Assembly (NCBI GenBank): GCA_018389105.1 | Contig: JACATO010000598.1 | Coordinates: 558,001-622,000, forward strand | Direction of reading: 5' to 3' | DNA from: Nautilus pompilius | Lineage: Eukaryota > Mollusca > Cephalopoda > Nautilida > Nautilidae | Length of the DNA stretch: 64,000 bases | Shown: piece after piece, positions 41,701 through 51,635 of the stretch | Position numbering within the stretch: the stretch's first letter is position 1 | Layout: each line of letters starts with the position of its first letter | Made by a program: the position numbers and the translations under genes | Notes under the pieces: model-generated | Seen by the model: only the letters and a program-made list of their open reading frames with translations | Told to the model about the DNA's origin: nothing | The model's database searches: none

Positions 41701-43722
41701 ACAATGACAAATTTATTCAAATTGCATCTCATGTTGGCTATTCTACAAGAGCAAGAACTCTACAGGTTGTACATGACTGGTAAGACCTAGGACTAGAGGA
41801 ATTACTTCGTTTATTCTATGCAACAAAATACTACTGCAATACACCCATATTCCACAATAATAAAGAAAAATCCTTAAGTTTGTTTTTACCATTGAAACTG
41901 GCGTTTAAGGACCTGAAAATAGCCACTCTCTGGTCAGTTTTGGTTGCCAAGTGGACAAATGTAGAGTATAAACAGTTGATAATTCCCTGTATCTCAAAGG
42001 TTTCTAGCTAATCACTGATCTGAAAAGTTCCCACAGCTTAATAATATTGGAAAAACATTCATTCTGCTGATAAAAGAAAAGCATTTTCTCCATCCATTTA
42101 AAGAAAAATGACTGTTTCCTGACAACAACAAGTAGCTTCTTAAAAACATCTGGCATCTTCAACAGCATAAACTCACTGTTCATCTCAATTTTCCATCTCT
42201 TGATCAGATGAACAATAAAAATATTCGCAAGTTTTGAAACTTGAATTTCCCCATTTTCACAAACAAACCATACAATTTCACCTTTCCAATGATTCCAGGC
42301 TCAAACAAAAAAAAATTCAGTTTTAGCCAAGCAGATTTCTTAGTAGCTTCTACCAAATGGTAAATAAAACTGCACTGATACAATAAAGATTGCTGTTTTT
42401 CTTTCCAGACTTCACCTTTATATACTTCCAGTAAAATAAATATTTTAAAATGTCAGATATCTAGAGATTCACCGCATTACAAAATCTTACTGGATTCAAA
42501 GGTCAGTGCTTACCTGAAGACACTGTCCTATCAGGAAGCGCAGCACAACAAACAAGATGAAGCTGTTTGCAAAGGCCAGTGAAGTTCCCAGTATAATTGG
42601 AATGTAGAGGCAAAGCAGCAGCACTGGTTTTCGTCCAAATTTATCAGCCAGTACACCCCACATCAGGCCTCCCAGCATCACCCCAACAAAGTAAATGGTG
42701 TTTGACAGCGACACCAAGTATGAATCCCAGCAAACCAGGTTCCACTGTTAAAGAAACAGGCAAAAATTAGACATTTGAGTGTTTACAGGTGTAGTATACC
42801 TGTTACCAGTATGCATCTCGTCACTTTTTCTCCAACAAAAATCGTACAATTGTTGCTAAAACGAAAACAGAATGTGCTGAATCATGACAGCCATATTTTC
42901 ATCTCAACACATCATATCATTAGTATGACATGGACTTTATAAAGTTATCTTAAACAATTTTGCTCATGAATATGATATTCATGGTTCAATGAACTTTGTC
43001 ATTCAGTTAATAGAGTTTCTTGTATGAAAATAATTTAACTAGCATTATGTCAAGTAGTCACGATTCACTAAATAAGGTTTTGGTATTCATAGGTCATAGC
43101 AATATTTCTGGTATCCACAGTCAAACGTTTTTCCTTTTACATGTATTTAAACATCCATCGACTTCAAAGGCCTTTGATACAATGGTTCCTCTCAGATCTT
43201 TGTTGCTAAGCAACTCAAAATGAGTAGAAAATGGACCCCCCTTCCAAAACACAAAAACAAAACAAAATTTAATTTCTGTTATAACCATTTCCTGCACAAA
43301 TAAAGCTAACATTTTCCCAATGTGACTACGACTCGTTTGATGACAAGGATATTTAAATTGCAATGGATTATACAAAGTCTCACCTCTGAAATAATAGTCT
43401 CTTCACCAGAATTCCTATCATACACCCAGCCTTGGGTGCATGAAGTGCTGTAGTTTCGCCCTGATGTTAAATTGTAGATTTGCACCGCACATGCTTCGGG
43501 GTGAATGTGCAGAGCAGAGCTATTGTCAAAGTGTGGAATCTTGCACTGATGGCTGGATTTGGCTCCAAAGAAAGCCATTGCCAAGTGACTGTAGATGATG
43601 GGAATTTCATTTATGCTCAGCAACAGCCATAGAATAATTTGAAAACAGCCAGGGCTTCCCAGCCTCCTGATAAGGTTGTCTAATGCTTCAGTCATTGCTA
43701 CAGGTTCACACAGAAGTGACGT
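20798..43722 (-). CDS. SLC22-type organic ion transporter (MFS), complete gene, nine coding exons, 531 aa
   Basis: Plasma-membrane, 12-helix polyspecific transporter for organic cations, zwitterions or anions; the substrate cannot be told. Exons in order: 43722-43384 (ATG at 43695), 42744-42514, 40224-40028, 39155-38922, 37366-37232, 32884-32799, 22962-22848, 22117-22045 and 21010-20798. All have AG/GT borders and joined phases, summing to 1596 coding bases. Marks of the family: a first extracellular loop with cysteines and three N-glycosylation sequons (N58, N75, N81); WNLVC at the exon 1-2 join; VLADKFGRKP in loop 2-3; IPESLRWLL; FGRRRSI; YTAELYPTTIR; and GACSFWARLGSVLAP. Length fits the family (about 530-560). 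The acceptor at 43723 implies an upstream untranslated exon, perhaps in the CpG-rich block after 46.3 kb. No damage is seen. The closest member is unresolved (A15/A16 or carnitine-transporter-like groups are possible). Confidence 0.95.
21011..22847. other. Introns 8 and 7 of the SLC22 gene
   Basis: AT-rich intron sequence around the 73-bp exon 22045-22117. I see nothing else that can be supported. Confidence 0.5.
22963..25025. other. SLC22 intron 6, part before the Tigger element
   Basis: AT-rich intron DNA. Minus-strand open frames at 24350-24700 carry no motif I recognise. A tRNA B-box-like stretch near 24930 (minus) has no clear A box. Confidence 0.35.
25028..27087 (+). mobile_element. 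Tigger/pogo DNA transposon, decayed, in an SLC22 intron
   Basis: Bounded by TA (25026-25027 and 27088-27089), with imperfect inverted ends (GTCATAAC at the left; the right end read inward is CAGTCATACATCG). The ATG at 25458 opens a CENP-B-type helix-turn-helix frame (ATSLEDKLAMIKRHENGEKV, FSLNRTTVSTI) that stops at 25728-25730. Later frames carry DDE-domain pieces: VKDAPAMKNAIINKKRGK before the break, and LILDNTPGP and [17 protein letters not shown] at about 26310-26480, i.e. the second Asp and last catalytic region. These lie in different frames with stops between, so the element is inactive. It is about 2.06 kb, near full length for the family. Its orientation is opposite to the host gene. 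Confidence 0.85.
28500..31100 (-). mobile_element. Fossil of an unassigned DDE-type transposase
   Basis: About 2.6 kb of minus-strand frames with protein-like composition: KLSMNMKTLISSLPEQNIQKL-like text at about 30.8-30.7 kb, MGHRIYNQRFRIDRIL at about 30.0 kb, then IYVQSDSAKHYQKLEPAYF and TDTQDGRGPLDGRFAIAMY at 29.7-29.5 kb, and an acidic stretch plus KVHIYEYSG-like text near 29.3 kb. The SDxAxHYQ and GxGPLDGxFA blocks resemble a transposase group that I recall as uncharacterised proteins in molluscs and cnidarians; I cannot name its superfamily. Several frame changes and stops make it inactive. No terminal repeats were identified, so the borders are rough. Confidence 0.5.
31101..32798. other. 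SLC22 intron 6, gene-proximal part
   Basis: AT-rich intron DNA. A weak internal duplication of about 80 bp at 32550-32660 (two copies of a GGTGG ... CCCAAACTA motif). No coding signal. Confidence 0.35.
32885..37231. other. SLC22 intron 5
   Basis: About 4.3 kb, AT-rich. Contains an alternating CA/CG tract at 34701-34729 and an A-rich run at 36419-36444. No gene or repeat family recognised. Confidence 0.4.
34701..34729. repeat. Alternating (AC)n(GC)n tract
   Basis: A second CA/CG alternating run, shorter than the one at 18.3 kb, in an SLC22 intron. It has Z-DNA potential. Confidence 0.7.
37800..38150 (+). mobile_element. tRNA-derived SINE in SLC22 intron 4
   Basis: Begins with a tRNA-like region: AGTAGTCCAGTGATTAGC (A-box area) and, about 35 bases on, ACCTGAATTTTAATCCTTG (degenerate B box). 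A body of about 250 bp with no tRNA similarity follows (TTGGTCCCACCTCCTGG, GTCCAAAGACAACCATGATG). The 3' border is uncertain. The family is not identified. It differs from the copy at 20.2-20.5 kb. Confidence 0.55.
38151..40027. other. SLC22 introns 4 and 3 around the exon at 38922-39155
   Basis: AT-rich intron DNA. Apart from the exon I see no supported feature. Confidence 0.4.
40471..41760 (-). mobile_element. Ty3/gypsy-like LTR retrotransposon fossil (pol part)
   Basis: A broken, partial copy in SLC22 intron 2, antisense to plus and thus in the same orientation as the host gene. Recognisable parts, from 5' to 3' of the element: an RNase H-like piece near 41.65 kb (DHKLLQWLS), an integrase core piece near 40.95 kb (DYYTKWIDTIPISDQ) and an integrase C-terminal piece near 40.65 kb (LILYAYRTMHCSSAAFP). 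No LTRs, gag or reverse transcriptase were identified. It is degenerate throughout with many breaks and looks old. Confidence 0.7.
41761..42513. other. SLC22 intron 2, exon-proximal part
   Basis: AT-rich intron DNA. No feature supported beyond possible continuation of the retroelement fossil. Confidence 0.35.
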
Positions 43723-45816
43723 CTGATAATCATGAAAAGAAAGAAAGAATATTCTGTATACAAATCATAATATATTATTTCAATTTACAATAGTGTCTAA
43801 AATTTCCTTTTAATTTATGATGTTATTCTGTACAAGAGACAAAAGCAAAATATTATGTAGATAAGTGAATTTTCAATTTTCTTACGCATTTTTAAATGTG
43901 TTAAATCATATTACGATATGCCTAACGTCCTCTTTTATACTTGAGGAATTAGTGCTGCATTTCTTTCTCGTCATCACCCTAATTCTTCAGTAGTGAATGG
44001 AAAAAAAATAATTGAGAATGTCTCTGTCATGTTAATGAGAGACTCAATCTTCCACAACATGAAGATAAACTAATTAACCTTACCTGAACCGACAGAGAAA
44101 AGAAAATGGAAAGACTTCAAGAGGCGGTAGAAGGCAAAGTGTTTTCCTAGAAGTCAAAACCTTTTTGCTATAAACTCCTTTCTTGAAATCCATGAAAAGT
44201 TGCTACATGACTTATTTCCATTGCTAATCTGATAAACAAAAGTAGACCAGTGTCTAAAATAGTTGTTAAATCAATAATATTGCTCAGGTGTCCACTTGGT
44301 AATCAATGCCTTTCATGAAAACCTGTACTCTATTATAATTAACATTTAATAAAGCAAAAAAGCTCCTCTATGGAATTGCAATAGTAAACTGTTTCCTCTT
44401 TGCGAAAACAGAATGTTATTGTAACATAGGTGAAATTGTGTGATGCCTCACATTTCTCTGAGGGTAAGATATTTTCACTAGAAATCTCCTGAGGTATGGG
44501 TTCTATCTTTACCTACTTAATGCACTTATCTACTACCTATATCTGTACTTGAAACAAGTACAAGCAGTTTCTTTAACGACTAGCCTTGAACTCATTTCTC
44601 TGCTATAGCATAATGTACATTAAAACTTCCAAATATTAACATCCTTCTTATAGAGGCCAATAATAGGTTATAAATAACTTGATAGAGAAATATTAAAATA
44701 TGGTTAAAAGATTTAAATTGTTAACCTAAGCTTATTAATTTCATGATGATTTTAAATCTCTCAGAAAAAAATCATGAGCAAATGGAAATGTTTTTGTCAT
44801 CGGATGATACAGTGGAATTCTCTTTAGGCTCATGTTGAGATTTTCATTATAAACCATTCTGTTTCAAGTCAAGCTAAACATGTCTAAATTATTTATTTCT
44901 TGTTATGAATCTATAGCCCTATACTTGGAAAGGCTACAATTATCATAGGATTAACAACAAATCTTGTAATTTTTAAGGTTTATGGAAACCAATGTTGGGT
45001 CAAATAAATTTTAAACACAATAGGGTTCAATAACATAAAAAGAACAAGCAGTTATGGAGTTTCAACTTTTAACTTGCCTGAAACGTATTTCTCCAACATG
45101 AATATGCAAATATTTCTGAATTACAAGACCTTACCTTTAAATCTAAACAAATCAACCATAGTTTTACAAAGCGGGTCTTCATTTAAACTAAAAACATTTG
45201 AATGGAATTTTTTTTCCTGTGCAATTCTGAAACACAAAGGTGTTCTAATTTTTTTTTCCAAAATAGTGAAATTTTTATTTTTACTGACTGAACCGAAACA
45301 CGTACATCCTTTCTTCTTCATTTTAATATTGAGGCTTTTCAGAACTCAGCAGTTTGTTTATATAATGGCAGTCATCTAACAAGCAGGTGTTAAGAGAATT
45401 TATTGTTAAATTTTTTTCAGATTTCCATTAAAAAGAATCATTTTCATTGTTTCATTGTTGCACAATATCACAGAACTACTGCAACACAGAGGCTAGAACA
45501 TGTAAGATGTGAACTGATGATCACGATCCATGTGCTACTTGAATATGATCAACTATTTGGTTTTCAGTCCCAGTTCTTATTTAACCATGGATAACTTTAG
45601 AATTTCCAAGAGAACAGTTTAAGAGCGGTTTTGCCTGCAAACCAGTAGTGTACATCTGCAACAGCAATGCATGCTGTGAAGACAAGTAGTACTTATATAG
45701 TCTGGCACCACTCTTAGACCAACAGCAATGCATTCTGGGAGAGTCAAAATATTCTGAAAACTCCATTAAGATTGGAAACACAATGGCCAAGCTGGTTCAC
45801 CAAGCAAGTTATGGTA
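43723..45816. other. Region upstream of the first SLC22 coding exon
   Basis: AT-rich. Probably the first intron of the SLC22 gene, because coding exon 1 is preceded by an acceptor (gattatcag). Open frames at 45.1-45.8 kb lack recognisable domains. Confidence 0.4.
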
Positions 45817-46130
45817 GTGTGTGTGTGTGAGTGTGTGAGTGAGTGTGTGTGAGTGTGTGAGTGAGTGAGAGTGTGTGAGTGAGTGAGAGTGTGTGTGTGA
45901 GTGAGTGTGAGTGAGAGTGTGTGAGTGTGTGAGTGAGTGAGAGTGTAAGAGTGAGTGAGTGAGAGTGTAAGTGTGAGTGAGTGTGTGTGTGTGTGTGTGA
46001 GTGAGAGTGTGCGAGAGTGTAAGAGTGAGTGAGTGAGAGTGTGAGAGAGTGTAAGAGTGTGTGAGTGAGTGTTGTGTGTGAGTGAGTGAGTGACAGAGTG
46101 TGTGTGAGTGAGTGTGTGTGTGTGTGTGTG
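45817..46130. repeat. GTGA/GT simple-sequence repeat, about 314 bp
   Basis: A run of GTGTGTGAGTGAG-type motifs with GAGA and GTAAGA interruptions. The long Thr/His/Ser reading frame on the opposite strand is purely repeat-derived. Confidence 0.95.
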
Positions 46131-46299
46131 CAGATCTCACACTACTCTCTGTCATACCCATCGACAAATGTAACATACATATGCACACATGTATATCCAT
46201 AATACACACACATACATGCATGCAACACAAGTAACACACACATATACGCACGTGCATATACAGGTAACAAGTACATCCAAAATACACGTGACACAACAG

Positions 46300-48067
46300 A
46301 CCTCGTGCAACGCAGCACACACGCACAATCCACACACGTGAACATCACGTGCGCACGACCCGTAGCCCCGAGACTCGCTGAGTGGCGCGAGTACTCTAAC
46401 CAGACCCCCGTGAGCAGCACGGAGTGTGACGAGCCTCCCCCCCCCCCCCAAACCCCCGCTGTCCCTCCTCTTCTCTCCCCGCCGTAAAACTTTATTCCTC
46501 TTTTCAGTCAGGGGTCCGACTGCTACAGATGCGGCTGGAATGTCCTGGGTTCCCGACTCCACCCCGCCCGGCCCCTCGCCCCGACACTTCGTGGCGACTT
46601 ATACAACAGACGACGACGAGAAAAGGCTGCCGGAAAGTGATGTTCGGCGGTAATTAAAGGAAAGGATAAACAAACTGACGGCGACTTGAGTATTACCTGA
46701 CTGACAGCGATGACGTCTGAACACCGAAGGACAGAAGCATCAATATATAGATATAGATATATATATACTGTATATATGTGTGCACGAGCGGAAGAGGGGC
46801 GGAGCTCGTGCGCGTATACTTATATGGAAGCGCGTAGGTAGGAGAGTCCATGTGGCTGGGAGAGGATGGGGTTACAGGCAGGTACGTTCGGCGGTGAGCC
46901 CCGGGCTGAGTTCACTCACCCGGGATACGATGCTAATTATAGGCGCAAAGGGCAGACAAAACAAATTCTGGCAGCCACCGCGAATATCTACGGGTGTAGG
47001 GCAGCCACCGGGGAGACACCGGAATTCCAGGAACTTTTAACGTGTGGAATGCAGGGAGGGAGCTCCCCTAGTTCACATCTTTCCTCGTCCTTCCGGAACA
47101 GCCGCGGTTCGTGACCCGTGAAGAGCGGCACCAATTCTCCCTCTTCGCCCTGGACGCGGACCCGGTCATCCTCGCATGATTACAAACGGCGTGACGAAGG
47201 TGCGGTGGGAGCCCCTAAAAAAGAGAGGGGGGAGAGAGAGAGAGAAGGGCGTTCTGTCCTTACTGTTCTGCGGGTAATCTGAACCGTCTCGTCGCTGGGA
47301 GCGCGTCTAGTACACGGGTTCATTGAACTGTTAGACCTCCTTATCTGGTTCCTGGCCTCCTCCAGCCTCTACATTCTAGATATCCGACTCCTGCCCTCCC
47401 CTCCACCACAGAGATATCGCAAATAGCTTATACGACACAGCTGAAATACCGCCGGCACCTGTACGTTCGTAACGGTCCATCGGCTCTCCCAGGTGCGTCG
47501 AGCAGCGAGTTGGGACTGACCGCGCACTATATACGTCACGCTCTGTAAGACCCGGCCGACGGCTAATACTCGTATAAAACAGAATCAATGGCGGTACCCA
47601 CTCGGGGGCCGGAGTTGGAAAGCTGGAGGCCGTGTGAGAGCGGAAGGGAAGAGAGAGAGACGAGCTTTCCCTCGTCGATCAATTCACATCGAACATTTCT
47701 CCCACCCCGGCACCCGAAAAAGAACGAGTGCTCGAAACGAGCTGGTGCCCGCCCCTAACCCGGCGAAGTCGGTTGACATCCTCTCTTAATTTACTCCGCG
47801 AGTGAAAACTCGTGGTTTTGTCTGTTCTCTCGTAAATCCCGATACCCTTCAGTGGGTGTGGGCGCGAAGCTACCGAGAACCTCTATGGTTGAGGGCCTGC
47901 GTTCGAATCCCGGTCGAGGCGAGCTCGGCGTGGTCTCTTCTTCGCCGCCCTTCTTCTCGCGACTGCAAACGAAGGTTTTCTGGCTGGACGTGGCAGCTCG
48001 ACAAGTTACCTTTAAAACAGCCGACTTCCTACTAAAAGTAACTTCACCAATAACAAAAGCCAAATTA
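46300..48067. promoter_or_regulatory. CpG-rich block, possible SLC22 promoter region
   Basis: CG dinucleotides are frequent (for example acgtgcgcacgacccgtagccccg and cggcggtgagccccggg), in sharp contrast to the AT-rich flanks. TATA-like alternation occurs at 46740-46780. It lies 2.6 kb or more upstream of the first SLC22 coding exon, which needs an upstream untranslated exon, so it could be that promoter; the link is inferred. A poly-C run is at about 46437-46450. The reading frames lack known domains. Confidence 0.35.
47870..47945 (+). mobile_element. tRNA-like fragment, probably part of a SINE
   Basis: TATGGTTGAGGGCCTGCG followed by GTTCGAATCCCGGTC is a good B box with preceding anticodon-arm-like sequence. 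The A-box side is poor and no closed acceptor stem is seen, so it is not a complete tRNA gene. GC-rich, within the CpG-rich block. Confidence 0.4.
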
Positions 48068-49428
48068 CACTGGTCAACAAAATTAAATGTATTACACTCA
48101 TTATGAATGCAAACCAACTTTTTTAGACTAATTTTTCATGCTGATTTCAGAATTTCACTCCATTTGTATGCAGCACGTATCAGTTTTTCAGTAGATACAG
48201 GCAAATATTTACATATTTGTATATATGAAATCACTAACGTAATAAATAAGGACATATTATTTTTAGAAGGTAAATGAGTTTATTGAGTTAAAAATCATCA
48301 CTATCATTCTACAAAGAGTAAATACACAAAAAATGGGTCAGGCAAAGTTAGAACAACAGAGTTAGAAACATTGTGATTTGGATTTCCTGCGGTGTTCCTG
48401 ATCTGGTTGACCACGGTAAAGTGTCCGGCAATAATCAGCCAGTACACTGTCATTCCCGAAGCCTTGGTACCGTTTCTCCATAGCTCTAATGTCCTGGTGA
48501 AATCTTTCGCCATGTTCATCAGACACTGCTCCAAGGTTATCTGCGAAGAAATCCAGATGGGAGTCCAAGAAGTGAACTTTCAGTGACATGCGACAACCCA
48601 TTGTTGAGTAACATTTCAGAAGATTCTCGATGCCATCCTTGTAGTCCATTGCCTTCTTGTTGCCCAAGAAATTCTCACAGATCCAATTGAAAGCATTCCA
48701 GGCAGGCAGTTCCAGTTCATCCAGTGTTGTCTTGAAGTTGACATCTTTGAGTACTTCTCTAATTTGGGGTCCAACAAAGATACCCTCTTTCAACTTCGCC
48801 TGTGTGATTTTGGGTAACTTTTCTACAATATACTCAAACCCTCTGGCATTTCTCTTCCCTAGTGTCTTTACAAACTGTTTCATCAGTCCAAGCTTTATGT
48901 GCAAAGGAGGCAATAGGACATCACACGGATCTACAAAAGGTGTATTTTTGATGCTAGACAGTCCTGGCTGGTATGATGTTCTTGTCTGCCAGTTTGATTC
49001 CGAATAATGTCTGTCAGTTGCCCGACTATCCCATAGACACAAGAAACAACAGTATTTTGTGAAACCTCCCTGCATTCCCATTAACATCAGACTAATTATG
49101 ACTGGACAATTTGAGATGTTGAAATACCTATTTCATCAGACAAAACTTGATTGCTTAATTTAAGATGATGAAATATTGCATCTGAACTATGCAGCAATGA
49201 ATAATGTAGTTTATTTTAAAGGTATGTTTCCATGATGTAAATGAAATACATGCATACACGTCATTAATTGGAATTTCTATATAATGCATGAGCTAAAACC
49301 AAAAATTTTTCTCATCTTGAAAACTGTACGTGATGTCAAAAACCTAATTGTATATTTGAAATCAGCATTAAAAACTACACTAAGTACACCTTGACATATG
49401 CTTGATGAAAAATACTTGTTGACCAGTG
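48068..49428 (-). mobile_element. 1.36-kb inverted-repeat element with a conserved reading frame, superfamily unclear
   Basis: The ends carry a perfect 13-bp inverted repeat, CACTGGTCAACAA. A second inverted match lies 50-65 bp inside each end (atgctgatttca with flanks; 48131-48152 and 49354-49375). The termini may run a few bases further (TTA before the left CAC, TTAT before the right), and no clean target duplication is visible. CACT ends recall CACTA/Chapaev-type elements, but the protein does not look like those. The element interrupts a CpG-rich region. It encloses the frame at 48362-49087 and about 340 bp of noncoding DNA on its 5' side, where more coding sequence would be expected in a longer relative. 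Confidence 0.7.
48362..49087 (-). CDS. Element-encoded protein, 241 aa, function unknown (transposon-associated)
   Basis: Uninterrupted frame within the inverted-repeat element. It starts in the middle of a family domain: YCCFLCLWDSRATDRHY with a Cys pair, then VLLPPLHIKLGLMKQFVKTL, KLKEGIFVGPQIREVL, NFLGNKKAMDYK, then VHFLDSHLDFFADNLGAVSD and GERFHQDIRAMEKRYQG, ending RRKSKSQCF. I recall many unannotated arthropod and mollusc proteins sharing the PPLHIKLGLMK and GERFHQDI blocks; they occur in multiple copies, as for transposon products. The acidic residues in these blocks would suit an RNase H-like nuclease fold, but this is inference. The N-terminal part of the family seems absent, so the copy may be non-autonomous. 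Confidence 0.7.
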   Translation of the reverse strand: MLMGMQGGFTKYCCFLCLWDSRATDRHYSESNWQTRTSYQPGLSSIKNTPFVDPCDVLLPPLHIKLGLMKQFVKTLGKRNARGFEYIVEKLPKITQAKLKEGIFVGPQIREVLKDVNFKTTLDELELPAWNAFNWICENFLGNKKAMDYKDGIENLLKCYSTMGCRMSLKVHFLDSHLDFFADNLGAVSDEHGERFHQDIRAMEKRYQGFGNDSVLADYCRTLYRGQPDQEHRRKSKSQCF

Positions 49429-51450
49429 ATAATCCGACCGACCTGTACTAATAGCGTTTAAAAAAAAAAAAGAATAATAAAAGATTCTCAAGACATCATG
49501 GATAAAGGTGGAACGTAACAGGTTCATCCAAGCGGAGATCGGTTCTCTTTGGTACAGGTGTTCGGCGTAGTAACCACCCGCGACAAATTAGGTCGGATTA
49601 ACGAAGCGGGACCGGGACAACACCTGACGGGTACTCAATCCCTTTCTTTGCCCGTTGTTGATTCATCTTGGTTATTTTCAATTCCGGTTTTTAAATGAGG
49701 TGGGCCTATACCAACTTTACAGCAGAATCAGAGCTTAACAAAAAAAACGATCGAGACCATTTTAATTTCGGCACATAAGCGGTGGAAAGTAATACACGTG
49801 GTGCGTCATGGGTTCAATAACTCGTGAGATCCATCGGGTGAAACATTTAAAAACAAAGTGTGGAGGTAGAATCGAACAGCCTGGGCTTTATTATTAGCAT
49901 GGGGCGAGCTTAGATCTGTTTCTCCCTACCATTCAGAGCCAATCGGATCCCATCCATCCGACTGGCGGAGCGGGCCGGGTCGACTGCTGGGCGATTGATT
50001 GCCAGACCGTCCGGCGGTCTAACCAAACCAGCAGCCGGTCTGAAGCCACGCTTGAATAGCGCCGGGTTTCCGCGAACGAGCGTCCGCGTCCAGCGTCGGT
50101 TACTGGCGAGGACGGACGGACGTGTCCACACGTCGGAAAACTTCCTACCCGGCAAAGGACGAGGTACGCGCGGGGACCCGCTGTCCTGCTCTCCATCGAA
50201 ACCCTCACTCACGAGTGCATACCTTGTGAAGCTCCAGTGGTTCGATACGGGCTGAAACCTCTGGCGGAAACGGCTGCGGAGTCTTCCTGTCTGGCGACGC
50301 ATAGGTGATCACCTCGAGACGGGGCCGGGTCACGTTCTCGAAACCTGTTGGGAAAAACTAGAGGCTTATGGGAAAATATGAGGTAACGTTCCAACGGCCG
50401 AGGTTGGGCGACTCGCTGGACCCCTTACACACCCCATTCACTCAATGGCCGTGTTAGTACGGGGTACAGAAGCAGCGTTGCCTTCAATATTAAAAAAATT
50501 ATAGTGAACAAAAGTATTTTTATTTACCTTTAATATCGTGATTATTGTGGTCTTTGGGGGGAGGGAGGCTGGCTGGTGGACGGCGGAGGTTAACCCTTTC
50601 GCGAAAGGGAATGGGGAGGGGCCTTCTTATCTTCAGAAAGACCCCCCCGTATCTTCAGCGGTGGTTAGTGGGGCAGCTCAAGATTGATGACCCCTTAGTC
50701 TTCTTTCGGAGGTCTTCCTGAAGCCGCAATAAGACTGCGGGGTCCGGGTGTGAGCCAAGGTCGCCAACTCTCAGTTTTCTGCTGCCGGTACCAAATCCGC
50801 CTGTTTTCTTCACCGGGTCGAGTGTTTTTCACCTTCCCGGAAATGCAAAAGAAAGTCGAGCACACGGCATAATTCCGAATATCTTACTCTAAAATGGCTG
50901 CCGGTTGGACGCGCTTGGGGCGCCACCACGCTGTCTGTGGTGGCGGAAGATAGAACACGGCAGCCAGGGAAGACTGTACTTGAAAGGTACTCGGCAATCG
51001 GCAGCTGACTGCTTAACTTCGAAATAGTCTTTTTTTGTTGTTGTTGCGCCGTTGGAAATATGAATTCTTCGGAAATAACCGATGATAGGTTCGTAGGCTT
51101 TCTTTTACCAGCATTTCCATGTCGTTGTTGTTTTTTAAATATGTTCGTCAAAAGCAGCATCGAACTGACTCAGCAATTTCAAGATTCACACACGGGGGAA
51201 CCGACAGTTTCACCATCTCCTCCTCTGAAGCCAAGACCAGAAACGTTAGCCAACCCCCCCCGGACCTTTGGTTTATGTCCGGAAACTCTGACGAGGGACA
51301 CTACTCTCGTGCTCTACAACGCAAACTGTAGCAAGTTTCCAGTTCTTAAATCCAGAATCACTGAATGCCGTTGCACCAGATGCACAGTAAAATCCCATTT
51401 TTTTTTCGAAATAGCTCGGGGCCGAATTGATTCCGTATAAAAGGGTTTTT
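49429..51450. other. CpG-rich block, second half
   Basis: GC- and CpG-rich DNA (strongest 49.9-50.4 kb and 50.5-51.0 kb), perhaps once continuous with 46.3-48.07 kb before the 1.36-kb element inserted. Open frames such as 49910-50302 (minus) and 51060-51440 (plus) have no recognisable domain and look like a by-product of low stop density. It may be a promoter region, a decayed repeat or a GC-rich satellite fragment. Confidence 0.35.
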
Positions 51451-51635
51451 GTTAACCCCGGGATATCGTTTGGTAAGTTTACCCAAAGAATTATACTGAA
51501 GTACGAAAAAAAAAAGAGAATAATAATGAGACATAAAACATTTAGGTTTATGTTCTTTTCCTTTATTAACAAATTTATGCAGTATACATAAGTTATGACA
51601 TTTACTATACATCATTGCACAATAGCATTCTTGTA

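Noticed and set aside
45766-46335. Minus-strand 189-codon frame rich in Thr, His, Ser and Leu
   Set aside because: Produced by the GTGA/GT simple repeat; not a protein gene.
47870-47945. A working tRNA gene
   Set aside because: The B box is good, but there is no paired acceptor stem or proper A box.
47802-48106. Overlapping plus and minus frames near 47.9 kb
   Set aside because: They run through a tRNA-like SINE fragment; similar frames appear wherever such SINEs are translated.
49910-50302. Minus-strand Arg-rich 130-codon frame in CpG-rich DNA
   Set aside because: Open frames on both strands here reflect high GC and few stops; no domain or start context.
51060-51440. Plus-strand 126-codon frame starting with ATG
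   Set aside because: No recognisable domain; composition and position suggest a chance frame at the edge of the CpG-rich block.
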